Below are positions 1 to 11,822 of a DNA stretch of 64,000 nucleotides, piece by piece. Origin of the DNA: Callaeas wilsoni (taxonomy: Eukaryota > Chordata > Aves > Passeriformes > Callaeidae). How positions within the stretch are numbered: position 1 is the stretch's first letter; each line of letters begins with the position of its first letter. The notes under the pieces are model-generated. The model worked only from the letters and a program-made list of their open reading frames with translations, was not told the origin of the DNA and searched no databases. Made by a program: the position numbers and the translations under genes. The stretch spans positions 1 through 64,000 of the forward strand of contig VWPU01017452.1 of NCBI GenBank assembly GCA_013398955.1, given 5' to 3'.

Positions 1-560
1 CCGCGCCGTGCCGGGGCCGGGCGCCTTTCCCCGCGCCCGTGCTCGCGCGCGTGCACCCGGGAGGCGCCGAGGCGCTGCCGCTGGGGCAGCCTCGGCCGCC
101 CGACGGCTCCCCTCGTTCCCGGTGCCGCTGGGCAGGCGGAGCGGTGCCCTGCTACAGTCGCCGAATGTGACGTGATTTAAGTTTTGTTGTTTCTCTTTTT
201 TTTTTNTTTTTTTCTGGCTTTACTGAAGGAGCTCCGCCTTTACTCGAAGAAGGTGGCAGGGACAGGGTGTTCTCGACTCGCAAGAGGAACGCTTCCGAGA
301 CCTGGTCGTTAAATGCTCCGTTGTAATGCCACGTTTGTGTTCGACGGGGCGTTTTGTCCCGGCTTCACGGGGCAGCTGTGCCCTCTGAGTACGGCGCCTT
401 TTGGAACGTACAGTAAACGCACCTGGAAGCGACCTATGGAGAAGAAAGGACAGGAACTACGGCTTCGTCTCTCAAGCAGCTAAAGCTGTAGCAGCCGCGG
501 CTGCTGCGTATTGAAGGCTGGGGAGCAGGCGTCAGAAAGTGCCTTCCCAGGCCTAAGTGT
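1..560. promoter_or_regulatory. CpG island, likely promoter or first exon of an unnamed gene
   Basis: This stretch is very GC-rich and dense in CpG, especially 1-150 and again around 240-510, in sharp contrast to the AT-rich DNA that follows. In birds such islands usually mark promoters and first exons of broadly expressed genes. A TGACGTGA motif at 168-175 resembles a cAMP-response (CRE/ATF) element. No start codon with a convincing long open frame is visible, so the transcribed strand and the gene cannot be named. The island is cut by the left edge of the window. An ambiguous base lies in a T tract at position 206. The island call is seen directly; the promoter role is inferred. Confidence 0.7.
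168..175 (+). promoter_or_regulatory. CRE/ATF-like site TGACGTGA
   Basis: An eight-base match, one base off the palindromic CRE consensus TGACGTCA, lies inside the CpG island. CREB/ATF sites are common in CpG-island promoters close to the start site. Short motifs also occur by chance, so this is suggestive only. Confidence 0.3.
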
Positions 561-3500
561 TGCATGCTTTCTCCAGGGCTGTCACTGAGGAGCTGGAACG
601 TGAACACCTGATTCCACACACACTCCCCCGAAAAAAAAATGATTTTTCACGTAGTAGTGCTGTGTCCTAAAAAGACCCCAGAACAATTTTTCTGCAGAAC
701 CCCGCTCTAGACAATGCTGTGCAGTGATGCATACATGAAGGATAGGCTCATAGGTTGGGGTTTTTTTTTCTTTCTCTCTGTCTGTCATGCTTAGATTTGC
801 CTTCAAGCAGTTTGTATTCCTGATGAGCTGCGGTTTAAACCTGCATGCAAAATAGATGTGGTTTAGTCATGTCATTTTTGATGCCTGAATACCAAATCTA
901 TAGTCTCAAAACATATACTCAGCAATTAATACCTTAACAATGGTACCTAAATTACATACATTTACAGGTTTGGTTGTAAATTCTCCTTACTGACTACAGA
1001 TCTCTGGCTAAGGCCTGCAGCTACTGAGCACCTTGACGCCTTCATGGGACATGCCACTGAGGTTTTACCATTGAGGTTTTGGCTTGCTTAAGTGACCTCC
1101 AAAGACTGATCCAGTGAAACAGTCATGGTGATGGTGATGGTAAAGGTGGTAATGACATCCATCTTCTGCCACTGCCTAGGACTCAGCTGCAAGAGGCACA
1201 CAGTGGAAATTCCACCTTTTTCTGGAGTTTGTAACCAAAATCTGCTCCCCTATGGTGAGTGCTATGACCACTAGCATCTGGAGCAGTTTGTCACAACAGA
1301 TTCTTAATCCTTTTGAAGAAAAATTTTGCCTAAAATGGCAAGTGCAAAATGGGCCAATATATGTCCATCCTTCTTATCTTCTGTTTTTATACCACCAAAA
1401 ATATCTACCTGTTACATATTGCAATACTCAGCCTCCAGCCTACTTGCATGTGTAGTTTCTGCTGTAATTTTCATATTTACCAAGGTTATAATCAGATTTC
1501 CATAGAGCCTTAGACCTCTAAATATTGTTTAAAGATTTTGTGATAAAACATCTGCCTCATTATGAAAATACTGCTTCTCATATGTCTAAATCTTCCAGCA
1601 CCAAAAACGCTTTTAAAAAATCAATCATGAGCACCCCTCCTTAGACAGAGGAGCACTTCCAACTCCTCTGAAGTAGAGGACATTCACCATATGCCTGGAC
1701 CAAGTCTTGACATTCAGAAGTACGACTGCCAAATCTACAAATGCTTAAGTGGCTGTCACCAAGAGTGTGAAAGCTGCGCAGGAACAGAACAGACCAATTC
1801 ACTCTGCAGAGTTGCAAGTATCTCTGGAAGCCTGATGGGTGTGCACAGTGGCTATTACCATCAAATCTACAAAGTGAAGAAGCATAAGTCCAGTTATAAA
1901 ATAAACAGTATATCTGAGGAAATTGAATTCTGAAAATAACAGCAGGATTCATTGTTCCCCATTGCCCTGCATGAGTTTGGCATTAGGTACAGAGACCCAA
2001 ACACAAGGTATTCGACACCTTAAAAGGCAAAAGCGTACAGCTTTTTGGTCAAAGCAGTCTCTGGTCTTCTTGCACTGGTCAGTTTACCAGCAATGTTCAC
2101 TGAAGCTTCACCAATGTTTTCTCTTGCTTGCCCATTGGTCTTACATGAATTTGTGTAGCTAAAAGTAAGGCAGAGCTTGGCTTGCAGAGCTTTAGCAAGG
2201 TGTATGTATCCATATACGTAACTCTTTCTGTAACTAATCACTGTCTAATTTTGTCCAGTTTTGCAGCACTCTGGCAAGGTCCATGAGACCCAGAAGTTTA
2301 AGGGAAAGTGTGCTATAACTTGCCACTTCTAAATTATGTGAATTAAGATCAGAATGTCATTGTTATTCTGTTTTCCTATCTTTTGTCACTTCTGACACAG
2401 CCTTGATGGATCTTTAAATATAGGCCATTTTGTATTTAAAGTTCCTTGTTTTTTCCTTCTTTTATGAAAAATCCTTTGTGCTAGGTTATATAACCTGTAC
2501 CATTATCTAGGAAGTGGAGAAGCTAGATTTTAAATGTTTTACACATATTGCTAAAGATTTCTCATAAGTGAATCGACTGCAAGAAATATTTAGGCAGTTT
2601 TGTATGCACAGTATGGGTGCTGAGTTTTGACTGGTGTAGAAAAACCCTTATAAAATATCTCAGAGGAGCCAGAGGTTGCAAAATATCACATCCATTCTTT
2701 TGTCAAGAAAGGCAACTGGTTATTTCAATCCTAATAGCTCAGAACTAGACTGCTTTTGTTTACATTCAAAATTTAGAGTTTGAAGTGAACAGAACAATGT
2801 GTGTTCATGTATGTACATTACTGAATAAGTGAAAAGAACCACTTTTTTCTGCCTAAAATTTTCCAACTCACTTTCAGACTCCTGTGATTCTTTTTTTTTC
2901 TTTTTTTTTTTTTTTTATAGTCACATCATAATCTTAGTACAGATTTTATCAGCATTAATGGACCTTTAAGAAAGGGTCCGATCCTGAGGCTGTTTTATAT
3001 GTAACCCCACATATTCCCTGTCTGGAATGACTGTAGCTGAAGACCAAGACAGTTGTGCCTAGCACTGCAACTTTTTACAGTTTATTTTGGGACCAAGTTA
3101 CAAGGTCACCATACTTTGTCAGCTGTATACTCTCAGACACACACATGCAGGCACACAGACTCACAAAAATAAAGTGTTAAACTGATAATCAGTTCAGAAT
3201 GCCCCAGAGTAAATCTTATATCTGTACACATATTTAAGTTCACTGTGTAACAAGTGCTCTTCTTAGCTTTCAGAGAGATAAACTCAATGAGGTTGTTAGT
3301 TGTATTGAAACTAAGTTCTCTCTGCTTAAAAATTTTAATTATGGTATTAAGTCAGGTTCTACTGGTAGAAGAATGTAACAGCATGACACACAGTTTATGA
3401 TCTGGTGTTTTACAAGTGCTATCGAGTGACCCTGTCTCAGCAAGTTTTTAAAACACTCCCTACCTACAATTAGTCATTAGTGACCTTAGGGATATGTTGT

Positions 3501-6500
3501 TGCTGGTAAGCACATTAAGAGAATTTATGATACTATGTATAATCCAATGATTTATATGCCAATTTATATGTAACTCCCTTGCAAAACAAAAATTTTGCAT
3601 GTTCCAAACTATTTTTCACTGAAGTCTTTACTTTTTTCTTTTACATTGACAAAGTCACATTTTGTTTAGTTCTTTTATAGGCATTGGTGGTTTGGATTTA
3701 TTATCTTGCTTTATTTCTGCTTGATTCACTACATGCAGAATTCTTGCAATGACACAGTTCTGCTTACAAGAACTCCACTTGGGATGTGGCAGGAAAACCT
3801 GTGTTAAAGTACACTGACGTTCTTTTCTGCGGGAAGAATAATAGTTTAGTTATCCTGTACTGGAAGCTGGATTTGCAAATTTACATGGTGCAAAATAGCT
3901 TAAGCAGATATTTGAAATTAAAGTAATTTTTCCTAGTAGGTGCTTCTTTCTGCATTAAAATCTGTGAACTAGCAGTAGCGAATATTTTTATCCTTGGCAA
4001 AACCACAACAAATTCTTTGGGAGGAAATCGTTAACTCTCTTAGAGAAGTCTCAGAAAGTCGTATGCCATCATTAAGTTGTGTTTAAGCCTTTTTATCATG
4101 TTCGATATGTGAGTGCTACCTAGTCAAGCAACTTAAGTCCTGAGGCCCACCTGCAACATTTGCTAAATGCATATAGCTATAAGGCTTGCTTATTCCACAT
4201 TTTGTGGTAGTACTCTTAGTTGCAATAAACATGAAATGAATGCAATAAGGTTTGAACTGACAAAACTGAACCTGAACAAAGCATTTTCTTACATTTATAC
4301 CTTATAGTCAGATTGCATCTGCATCACAAGTTATACCCCTGATAAGATTACAATGTTTCTTACTGCATTTATTCATAGGAAGCACCTTAGTAATTTAAAA
4401 TCCACCACTTGATTTACAAAATTTTCTTAGCTTCCAGAAAACTAATCAGATGGTTTCATAAGAAAATATATGGGCTAATCTAAGTGCTAAAATCCAGAGT
4501 TATAAAAAGGATGAAGTCAACCACTCACACAACACAGCCTCCCTTGCATTGACCCCCAGTATAAGAACAAGGATTTCTTTATCAGGAGTGATAACTGTAG
4601 TAAAACACATGGCTTATCATTCTACCTCACCTTTCAATCTCTCTAACCAGGTTTCAGTGCTTACTGCAATGTTAGGAGTTTGCTAACCATATTAGAAGAT
4701 GAGGTGAATGGACTTAGCATTCCTTCTTGCTACTCAAGGTGCAGTCTGTGGCCTTGAAGGTAAACAAATTTCTTCCAGCCCTTGCAATACCATTAACAAA
4801 TGTCACTATTTAGTCTCTGGCATACATTAATTACTAAATAAATCCAATTCTTTAACTCTTTAACTCATGTTTTCTTAGGTGCAATAAATACTATTCCACA
4901 TTTTTCAAATCTTTAGCTTTTCAAAAGTAAATACTAAGTTGAAAAGGAGATTTTTGTCATATAATTTTGATGAAAGAGAAACCACCATTTTGGAAGTTAA
5001 CATTTTCAAATTATTTATATTTTGACATGCAAGAGAACTATACGAACCAATTTAATTCTGCAAGTTTGAAGTGCTTTAAGTAGGCTGAGGAAAGGGTACT
5101 ACATACTGAAGGGTAAGAGACCAAAAGAAAGAAAAGTAATTTTAAATAGCTATAGTATGTCTTTAGCTTAATGTTCTTTATAGTGGCTCTATTAACATTA
5201 ACTTTGGCAAAACTAAGTAAACTGAGCAGCATAAAAATACTATACAATACCAAACCTAAAAAAATATTTTTAACTTATTTTCAGAGTATAAATAAGATTT
5301 TGTACTTCTCCTTTTCTCATCCTGTACTGCAAATTTCCTAGTTGCTCTGAAAAGGGGAAGACACCATTTCTCTTGTAATTTTTAATTATATATTGAAATT
5401 GAATTGCATGTCATTGTACTGCGGACTCTGCCAGCACAGGAATCAGGACTTTAGATCTATGTATTGTGAAGCAGCTTTATTTCCTGCAGACCTTCCTTAG
5501 GAGCATCATTCAGAAGTAAGATGTACACACCTCTTATAGTGGCTATGGAATTACTGTATGATAAAGATAAATGTGTTTAGCAGAGACAGAATTCAGCCAA
5601 TACCTGCTGTATATATATTTCTTCTGCTAAACCCATGGAAAACTCTAATTCTATGGCAGTGTGTTTTTATCTGATGAACAACCAGGATTATTTTCTAAAC
5701 ACACTTTTGCTTCCTAAGGAATGTAAAGAAGAATTCCTCTCCAGTTATTATTTAGAATGGAAATAGTGGAGATGATGTGCTTCAAGTAAGTTTGTTAGTT
5801 GAAATGTAAGTTTCCTGTCTTACAGTGCAGGCAGTTATGAATTTTTACTGTATTTCAGCATTTGACCAGTATGTGGATTTTGAGACTCACTGAATGCATT
5901 CTGCTTCTATTTCTTTGTTTAGTGGATTAATCTAGAGTGACCTTGAATGGACAGGATCATATTCATGACCTGGACATGGACATATCCATGGAGACATTTC
6001 TTCAGAAAATGGTCAACATTAGGCTTTTGTGGGTTATATACATATTTTGGACTGATGCAGAGTGATATTACCAAAATATCAAATTATGTCAAAGCCACAT
6101 ATGAGGTTACCTTTGTGTTATTCCTGTTCACACAGGTTTGGAGAGTTGAGAGTTCATGCTCTTCTATGTTACAGCTTCATCTTTCCTGACCTTGGCACAT
6201 TTTTCTTTCCTGTGCCCAATACGAAAGAGAAGCCCCGTGGGGACTCCAGAGTATCTTCTGTGAGATGGAGAGCTTCTGTCACTCTTCTGGAGTAGAGAAG
6301 AGTGGGTTCTGAAAGTGGGAGACTCTGTTCTGTCTTCTAGGTATGCTTTATAGTTGGGGTCACAGTCTGGTCTCCATGTAAACTGGACACAAACAATGCT
6401 GCTCTCTTCACTGGGTACTGACAAATGTACATTCACAAACCATAACTAAAGAAAGTAATGAGGAAATGGTTATTATTTGAAGAACTCCTTCTGTTTGTGT

Positions 6501-7279
6501 AAGTGGGTATGCATGCAGTGATTGTCACTCCAGGTATCAGCCAGCCCTTTAACCCACACCTGTCTGAAAGGTAAACAATGGCATTTTGTTCCTGATAACA
6601 AATCCTTTCAATAGGACAATCTCATGAACCTCTGTAAAGTTTACTTAAGGAAACAATGAATAGAGGTTTACTCCCTACTTGCATGTAGCTCAAGTGACTC
6701 CCTCAGGTTATATAGCACTGCTTTAGATGAACACTGGTATAAAGGAGAGAAAAGATACAACCCACAGGGTCAAACTGATTTGAGCTAAATTTAAGAGACA
6801 ATTAAGTTGCTTATTTTCAGAATAACTTGCAAGATACATTGGGTTGAACTTGATGTGAGCTGGCTGAAAACAAAACAGGGAGTAATTTACTAAACACTTT
6901 TTTTTATGACTTCTTTTTTTTCCTTTTAAATTTTAAAATAGCACCTGACATAACAGAGTCCCTATCAGAGAAAGGAGGGATAAAGTTGAAGACAGCAAAT
7001 TAATAGTAGCCTATTTAAGAACAGTCAGTCACTTCTTGCAATCAAAACCATGCTAACATGTGGCCTGTTCAAATAAAAATTACTGGACTAAAGCCAAACA
7101 CTAAAAAGTAATTGATAATAGATTTTTTCAGAACCCACTCATCCATCAAATGTGTCACTCCAACATAATACTTTATTGCCCCTTGTTGCATTAAAATTAA
7201 GAAATTTGACAGAAAATAAACACTCTTGCTTTCCAGCTGGTCCTCAGAGTTCAGAAGGGTTGAGTGCAAACTGGGCTTA
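561..7279. other. Unique AT-rich DNA with no recognised gene or repeat
   Basis: Six and a half kilobases of AT-rich sequence. Open frames of 60-103 codons exist on both strands, for example at 1641-1952 (-), 1923-2162 (+), 5947-6189 (+) and 6164-6436 (-). They overlap each other antisense, match no family I know, and have the length expected by chance. A T-rich tract sits at 2891-2916. The stretch may be intronic or intergenic; short exons cannot be excluded. Confidence 0.6.
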
Positions 7280-8150
7280 ATTTCTGATTAGAACTAATTT
7301 GGCACTATTAAGTCTGGTCACATTCAATAGGAAGTTCCATCACCACAGTCACAAATAATGTGGTTTACCAATTCAATGCTACAGGTCAGGTCATGTTCAG
7401 TAAGAACTTGTGCAATCACAGATTCATGAATAGTGTGAGGAACCAATCCGGCACTATATGGCTGGTCACATTATTCAAGAACCTTGGGAAAAAAGATTCA
7501 CAAATAGTGCAGTTTATTGAAACAATGGAAATACATATTTGGAATTGCTGTTGACAAATGCATTAGCTGGGATAGAACTCTAACAATAACAGTAACATTG
7601 TGTTAACCTGGGTAGTAATAATAATTAGAAACTTACCAAGAAGGCATATCTGCTCAGAAGGGAGGAGAGTAGCCAGTCCACTGTCTCAAGTCTTTTTGGG
7701 TTTTCCTCCTAAGTGAAATTTCTATCCGTCTTATATACAGTCCAATCTTATTCCCTTCCTCCTATGCTATATGTAGCAGATACAGGTAGTGAGTTGTTTA
7801 AAATAGTCATACATGTCATAGCATGTAATTAATTAAGCTTGTTAACATATGCAGAGTGTGCATTTTACAATTTAAATAACCCTTAGTCAGGCAAAATTTA
7901 ATTTTTCTTTGTTATGGTGTCCTTCAAAGTTCCAGTCACAGGACTTTGCCATTCTGTGTCATTCTTCAAAGCCAAAACAGAACCATTCTCCTGTCTCCAC
8001 AGGACTTCCTCCTTCAGTCAATTCATCCCTTCTTGATGTTAACTATGCAGATCTCCATCTGCAAAAATAACACAGAGAGTACACAGTGTAGGCCCTAGAT
8101 AGTAAGCCTGAGCCCTTCCCTAGCTCCTTGGTCATCATCCCACTCCCCTT
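7280..8150 (-). mobile_element. Endogenous retroviral LTR, minus strand, edges approximate
   Basis: Read on the minus strand this has the layout of an LTR. A TATA box (complement of 7732-7737, within a TATATAAG context) is followed about 215 bases later by an AATAAA poly(A) signal (complement of 7513-7518) and then a U5-like segment. The downstream part contains a diverged duplication of roughly 150 bases (units starting near 7291 and 7440) that includes the poly(A)-signal region. The style resembles avian ERVL-type LTRs, but I cannot name the family. Neither end has been fixed by a target-site duplication, and no internal retroviral genes lie beside it, so it is probably a solo LTR. An unrelated regulatory or unique region remains possible. 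Confidence 0.55.
7291..7530. repeat. Diverged tandem duplication, period about 150 bp
   Basis: Two units share a run that begins GAACNAATNNGGCACTAT, continues through CTGGTCACATT, and later contains CACAAATA followed by a TTTA-rich end. The first begins at 7291 and the second near 7440. The second unit carries the TTTATT that becomes the LTR poly(A) signal on the minus strand. The duplication lies within the downstream end of the minus-strand LTR and probably arose in the element. Confidence 0.6.
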
Positions 8151-9013
8151 CTAAAGAAAGAGCTTTAAAATTCATTGTGTGCACTTAAAACAAAGTGTCC
8201 CTGTCCTGGTTTATAATGATTGTCTTTTAGATTGGATTTGGTTTGTTATTTAGTTGCATTCTCTTATGCTGTGCATTTTTAGACAGTTTCTGGAAATTTC
8301 TGCTGCTCTTAAACAAAGAATCTCTTGTGCTATATCAGCTTGCATTTTCCTTGGATTGTGTTGTGCTGGTGCCTTTTCACTGACCTCAGCAGTGGAGTAT
8401 TGTAATCATAGCTTCACTAAGTAGACTGTAACAAACACATTCTTTGGCCCTTTCTCTATGCTGCGTCTTATTAACCGATCTGTGGGAAATGCTTTTTGTG
8501 TTGTTAAGGCATATGTGCTAATATAAACAATAAATTAACCTTAACTGGAGGAAGCTTTGCGACTCCTAATACAGTAATCCAGCAGAAAACAGAGTTTATA
8601 AAAGTTGTAAACCTACCAAATTCCATGGATATTTTTGTTTAAATGTTCTGCACTTATTTTCTTCACCAGCCTTTTATGACTGGCTTTACCAAACAGATAT
8701 TACAAAAAATGCTCTGTAATTTCTTAATGTGAGATGGCAAGGGAAAGGTAAACACGGGATTCATTCGATTGCATTGATATATGGGGGTTTTTTCCCTACA
8801 GTTAAAAGAACAACAGTGAACACAGTTGTAGAAAGATTATTACTCTGAATTAGAGGGCAGTGTGCACACATCTATTGTACTAGTTTTATAGGGTCTACTA
8901 ATGGTCACTGTCAAATTACAGGCTGCAGTATAGTTAAGAGGTCAAGTACTGGAGTGCTGATTGATTCATACAGAAGTGCTTTGGATTCTAACGTTTAGAA
9001 TACTATTTTATAT
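8151..9013. other. Unique AT-rich DNA, nothing recognised
   Basis: No open frame of note, no recognisable repeat and no RNA gene. It separates the minus-strand LTR from the poly(A)-tailed retrocopy. Confidence 0.6.
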
Positions 9014-9030
9014 AATAAAGATTTAGAGCT
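9014..9030 (+). repeat. 5' target-site duplication of the retrocopy
   Basis: The 17 bases AATAAAGATTTAGAGCT recur at 9337-9353 with a single difference (G to A at the seventh base). The two copies exactly bracket an insert ending in a run of A, as expected of a LINE-type target-primed insertion. Confidence 0.75.
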
Positions 9031-9336
9031 CACAACTTGTGCCATGAGAAAAATGCAGGTTCTCATGACAATGCAGGAGCATTTTAAGCATTTAAGAGCT
9101 GATGATGGAGGCGCAGTTCTGGTAACAGTATCTAGAAGCACACTTGAACAAAGATAGACCATCACCACCCCGCTCCAATAAGATGTGCGTTGTCTCTGGA
9201 CGCTTGAAGGAGAGATTTGTACTCGCATGCTGGCTGCAGCACATTCTTTCACTTAGGGAAGCTCAAAAGTTGATACTATGTTTCCAAGTGAATCACCTAC
9301 CTCCCACTCTGGAAACTCAAGGCCAAAAAAAAAAAA
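9031..9336 (+). pseudogene. Retroposed transcript with poly(A) tail, parent gene not identified
   Basis: A 306-bp insert ends in an A run at 9325-9338 and is flanked by near-identical 17-bp direct repeats (9014-9030 and 9337-9353), the two hallmarks of reverse transcription of a polyadenylated RNA. It contains a short frame of 38 codons starting with the ATG at 9044 (residues MRKMQVLMTMQ...), which I do not recognise. The parent could be a coding mRNA copied mostly from its 3' untranslated end, or a non-coding RNA. There are no RNA polymerase III A/B boxes that would suggest a tRNA-type SINE. Avian CR1 elements lack a poly(A) tail and do not readily copy mRNAs, so such insertions are scarce in birds. 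The insertion structure is well supported; the identity is open. Confidence 0.65.
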
Positions 9337-9353
9337 AATAAAAATTTAGAGCT
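9337..9353 (+). repeat. 3' target-site duplication of the retrocopy
   Basis: AATAAAAATTTAGAGCT matches 16 of 17 bases of 9014-9030. Its first two bases overlap the end of the poly(A) tract, so the exact boundary is ambiguous by one or two bases. Confidence 0.75.
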
Positions 9354-9829
9354 ACTCCAGCTAGGGTTGATTAGCTTAAATGCAATAAGCTCAGCCCAAA
9401 GTCTGATTGGTCAAACAAGAATGTTTAAATCTTTGAATGAGATAGCAAAGCAAAGTGAGGATCAAATAAATGCATACAAAAGCTTGATACCACCTTCACC
9501 ACTCACTGTCTGGTTTCGGACAATTTATTTTCAGTTTCTTCAAGAAAGTGTGAAAATACTTGCTGTAATTGGCATTAGTACAGGGCTGTGGAATCTGTAA
9601 ATTATTTATTATATTTCAGAAAGAGGCTCCAAGGTTAGCATATGTAAATTCAGAAACCCCTGCAAAGGTATGCAATTTGTGTGCCCCTTGGCTTTTTAAC
9701 AGGGCTTCATGGATTTCTTGGACATCAATACTTTTTCTAGTCTCGCCATAACTACAAATCTGAGAGTGTTTGAGAAGCAGCACTGGGAAACTCTGATCTA
9801 GTAGTTGAAACTGAGTCCATAAAATGCAT
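9354..9829. other. Unique DNA downstream of the retrocopy
   Basis: AT-rich sequence with two overlapping open frames of 60-77 codons (9367-9600 and 9569-9751, both +). Neither resembles a known protein. No repeat was recognised. Confidence 0.5.
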
Positions 9830-9950
9830 TAAGCATTTGCTTAACTTTGAGCCCACGAGTTATGCTATTAATTCACGGGAGCTAATGACTAGATTAAAAT
9901 TAAGTTCATGCCCAAATACTTTGCTGGACTTTTAGCAGATTATTAGGTTT
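9830..9950. repeat. Old palindromic amniote-type interspersed repeat, fragment
   Basis: The arms GCATTTGCTTAACTTTGAGC and, inverted, a diverged AATTAAGTTCATGCCCAAATAC surround a centre, followed by TACTTTGCTGGA. This resembles a very old inverted-arm repeat that I recall from turtle, crocodile and bird DNA, with motifs like AAGCATGTGCTTAA and AGTGCTTTGCTGGAT. The copy is strongly diverged. I do not give a database name. Recognition is from memory of the pattern. Confidence 0.45.
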
Positions 9951-11740
9951 ATGATTTAGGTATCCTTTTTAAACTTGCTGAGGTCAGATCTCCTGATTTA
10001 AGAACTTACAATACAACTGAAAGTGGTGGACTTAGATTTCTGTGGAAGTTACTTTGGGGCAAGAGATCTCTCAAGATTCAGAGGTACCATCACTTATCTA
10101 GAAACTGACTAATTCCTGTTTAGGTAGCTAAACTTTTCAAATTCTACCGTGTATGTGTATGACTCATATTTTTGTAGCTCATATTTATTCATTTTATTTT
10201 TCTCAAGGCTAAAATCTATAGTGCTATAAACCACCATGCCTCAGGCAACTGCAATGAGGCTACTACATGTTACACGTTTGAAGTACTCTCTCCTATTCAA
10301 CACTACTTTTAACATCAGCTTCATCATTGGTAGTACAGTACACAAGAAATGCATGTAAAAATATATGCTGCATCTACCGGTTATGGAGCAGTCTCAAATT
10401 AATTGCAAGGAACTTATTGGAGATAACAGGTACTACTAAATAGTGCATATTGCATTGCAGTACTGGGCTTATAGTCTGGGTTTTAAAGCTGAAAAATAAG
10501 GCTTTCTATTTAAAGTAGATATTTGGGTATTCATCTCCATTTAAAAAAAATCTCCACATAGCCATAAGATTTCAAGGGGTAATTTAAAACAATATAAGGT
10601 AAGAAGTATGGTTTTTTGGGTAAAAAAAATCTGCTGGAGTTTTACCTAACACCATTTCAAGCAGTGGTCTGAAATCTACCATCGCAGGCCAATATTCAAA
10701 AGGTAGGTGGTTCATTTGTACTAGAGGTTGCTTTGTTTCCTATTGAAAGGTGGGTAAAGGGTGAACATCTGTGATACAGGAATATTTTTATCAAAATGTT
10801 GAGGATTCTTTTTATTAACACATTAAAATATTGATCATTCAGTGTACTGTAGACAATTTCTCTCTTTTTTTTTTGATTAGCTTATGGGAATACATTATTT
10901 ACATTCAATATGACAGTTTAGTTTTTTAGAAATGTGCAGTATGGCCACAATGAATCAAAATTTGTTTCAGTCTTTTGGGATGAAGGGTTTTATTATTATC
11001 CTAAACTATAGAACAACAGTTTTAACAGAATAGGGTTTTTTTCCCCCAATAGCAATCTCATTTGAATGTTTTCATTTATCAAAGCATTTCATGTTTACTT
11101 AAAAAACACATTTTCTGCTCCCTAGAGAAGTCCATGATGTACTCAGTAAAGGCTGAATATCAGAAAAAATGTACCCAGTGACAGAGTAAAATTCAGGAAA
11201 AACTGTTCTCATTTTGTTTTTGTAGATACACATGTTGTTGAATGTTAGTGATATAAAATTTTTGCCTACAATTCGTTTCATGGTCATCTGAATAACATAC
11301 TTTTTATTTGCTTCAAAAGATACTACTGCTCGGTATTGTAATATTAAAATCTTAGATATTTAAGCTGAAGAGAAGAAGCAGAACTTTAGAGAACCATGAT
11401 CCTTTTCACCAGTGAAACTACCTGAGAAGTTACATATGACTAAGGTGGAATTAGGGCGTTTTCTTAATAGTTAATTTGATAAAATCCATATAGTTCTGTA
11501 TTATTTAAGCTTTGCCTGAGTGGAAAATGGCACTGTTCATTAATGAACAGCAAATCTACACAACATCTTACGACAGGGATTGAAAAATTCTATATCTATA
11601 TGAAATTACAGAAGAAATTCAGAGAGCTAAAATCAAATTATTAGAACTGGAACATTGCCAAGATCCTTGGGTTAACTTCTCTCTTCTTTTCAGAAGCTAT
11701 ATATTAGATCCCATTTCTTTTCTGTCTGTACTGTACATTT
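9951..11740. other. Unique AT-rich DNA with an 18-bp palindrome
   Basis: No gene or clear repeat was recognised. Part of the sequence near 10,030-10,150 may be another worn old repeat, but the match is too weak to call. A perfect 18-bp palindrome lies at 11533-11550. Confidence 0.5.
11533..11550. repeat. Perfect 18-bp palindrome
   Basis: CTGTTCATTAATGAACAG equals its own reverse complement over all 18 bases. It could form a small cruciform or bind a symmetric homodimer. It has an ATTAAT core of the homeodomain type, and GAACA/TGTTC half-sites resemble those of steroid receptors, although here the spacing differs from the usual three bases. No function is shown. Confidence 0.7.
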
Positions 11741-11744
11741 TCTC

Positions 11745-11822
11745 TTTTTTTTTTTTGAAAATTCTGACTTTTTTTTTTTTTTTTTTTTAAAAATCTTATT
11801 TTTTTTTTTCTTTTTTTTTTTG
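11745..11822. repeat. Poly(T)-rich low-complexity tract
   Basis: Four T runs of roughly 11-20 bases are separated by short spacers, with a stretch of A in the middle. Length polymorphism and sequencing error are likely. The overlapping lysine-rich 81-codon frame on the minus strand is only a translation of this tract. Confidence 0.85.
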
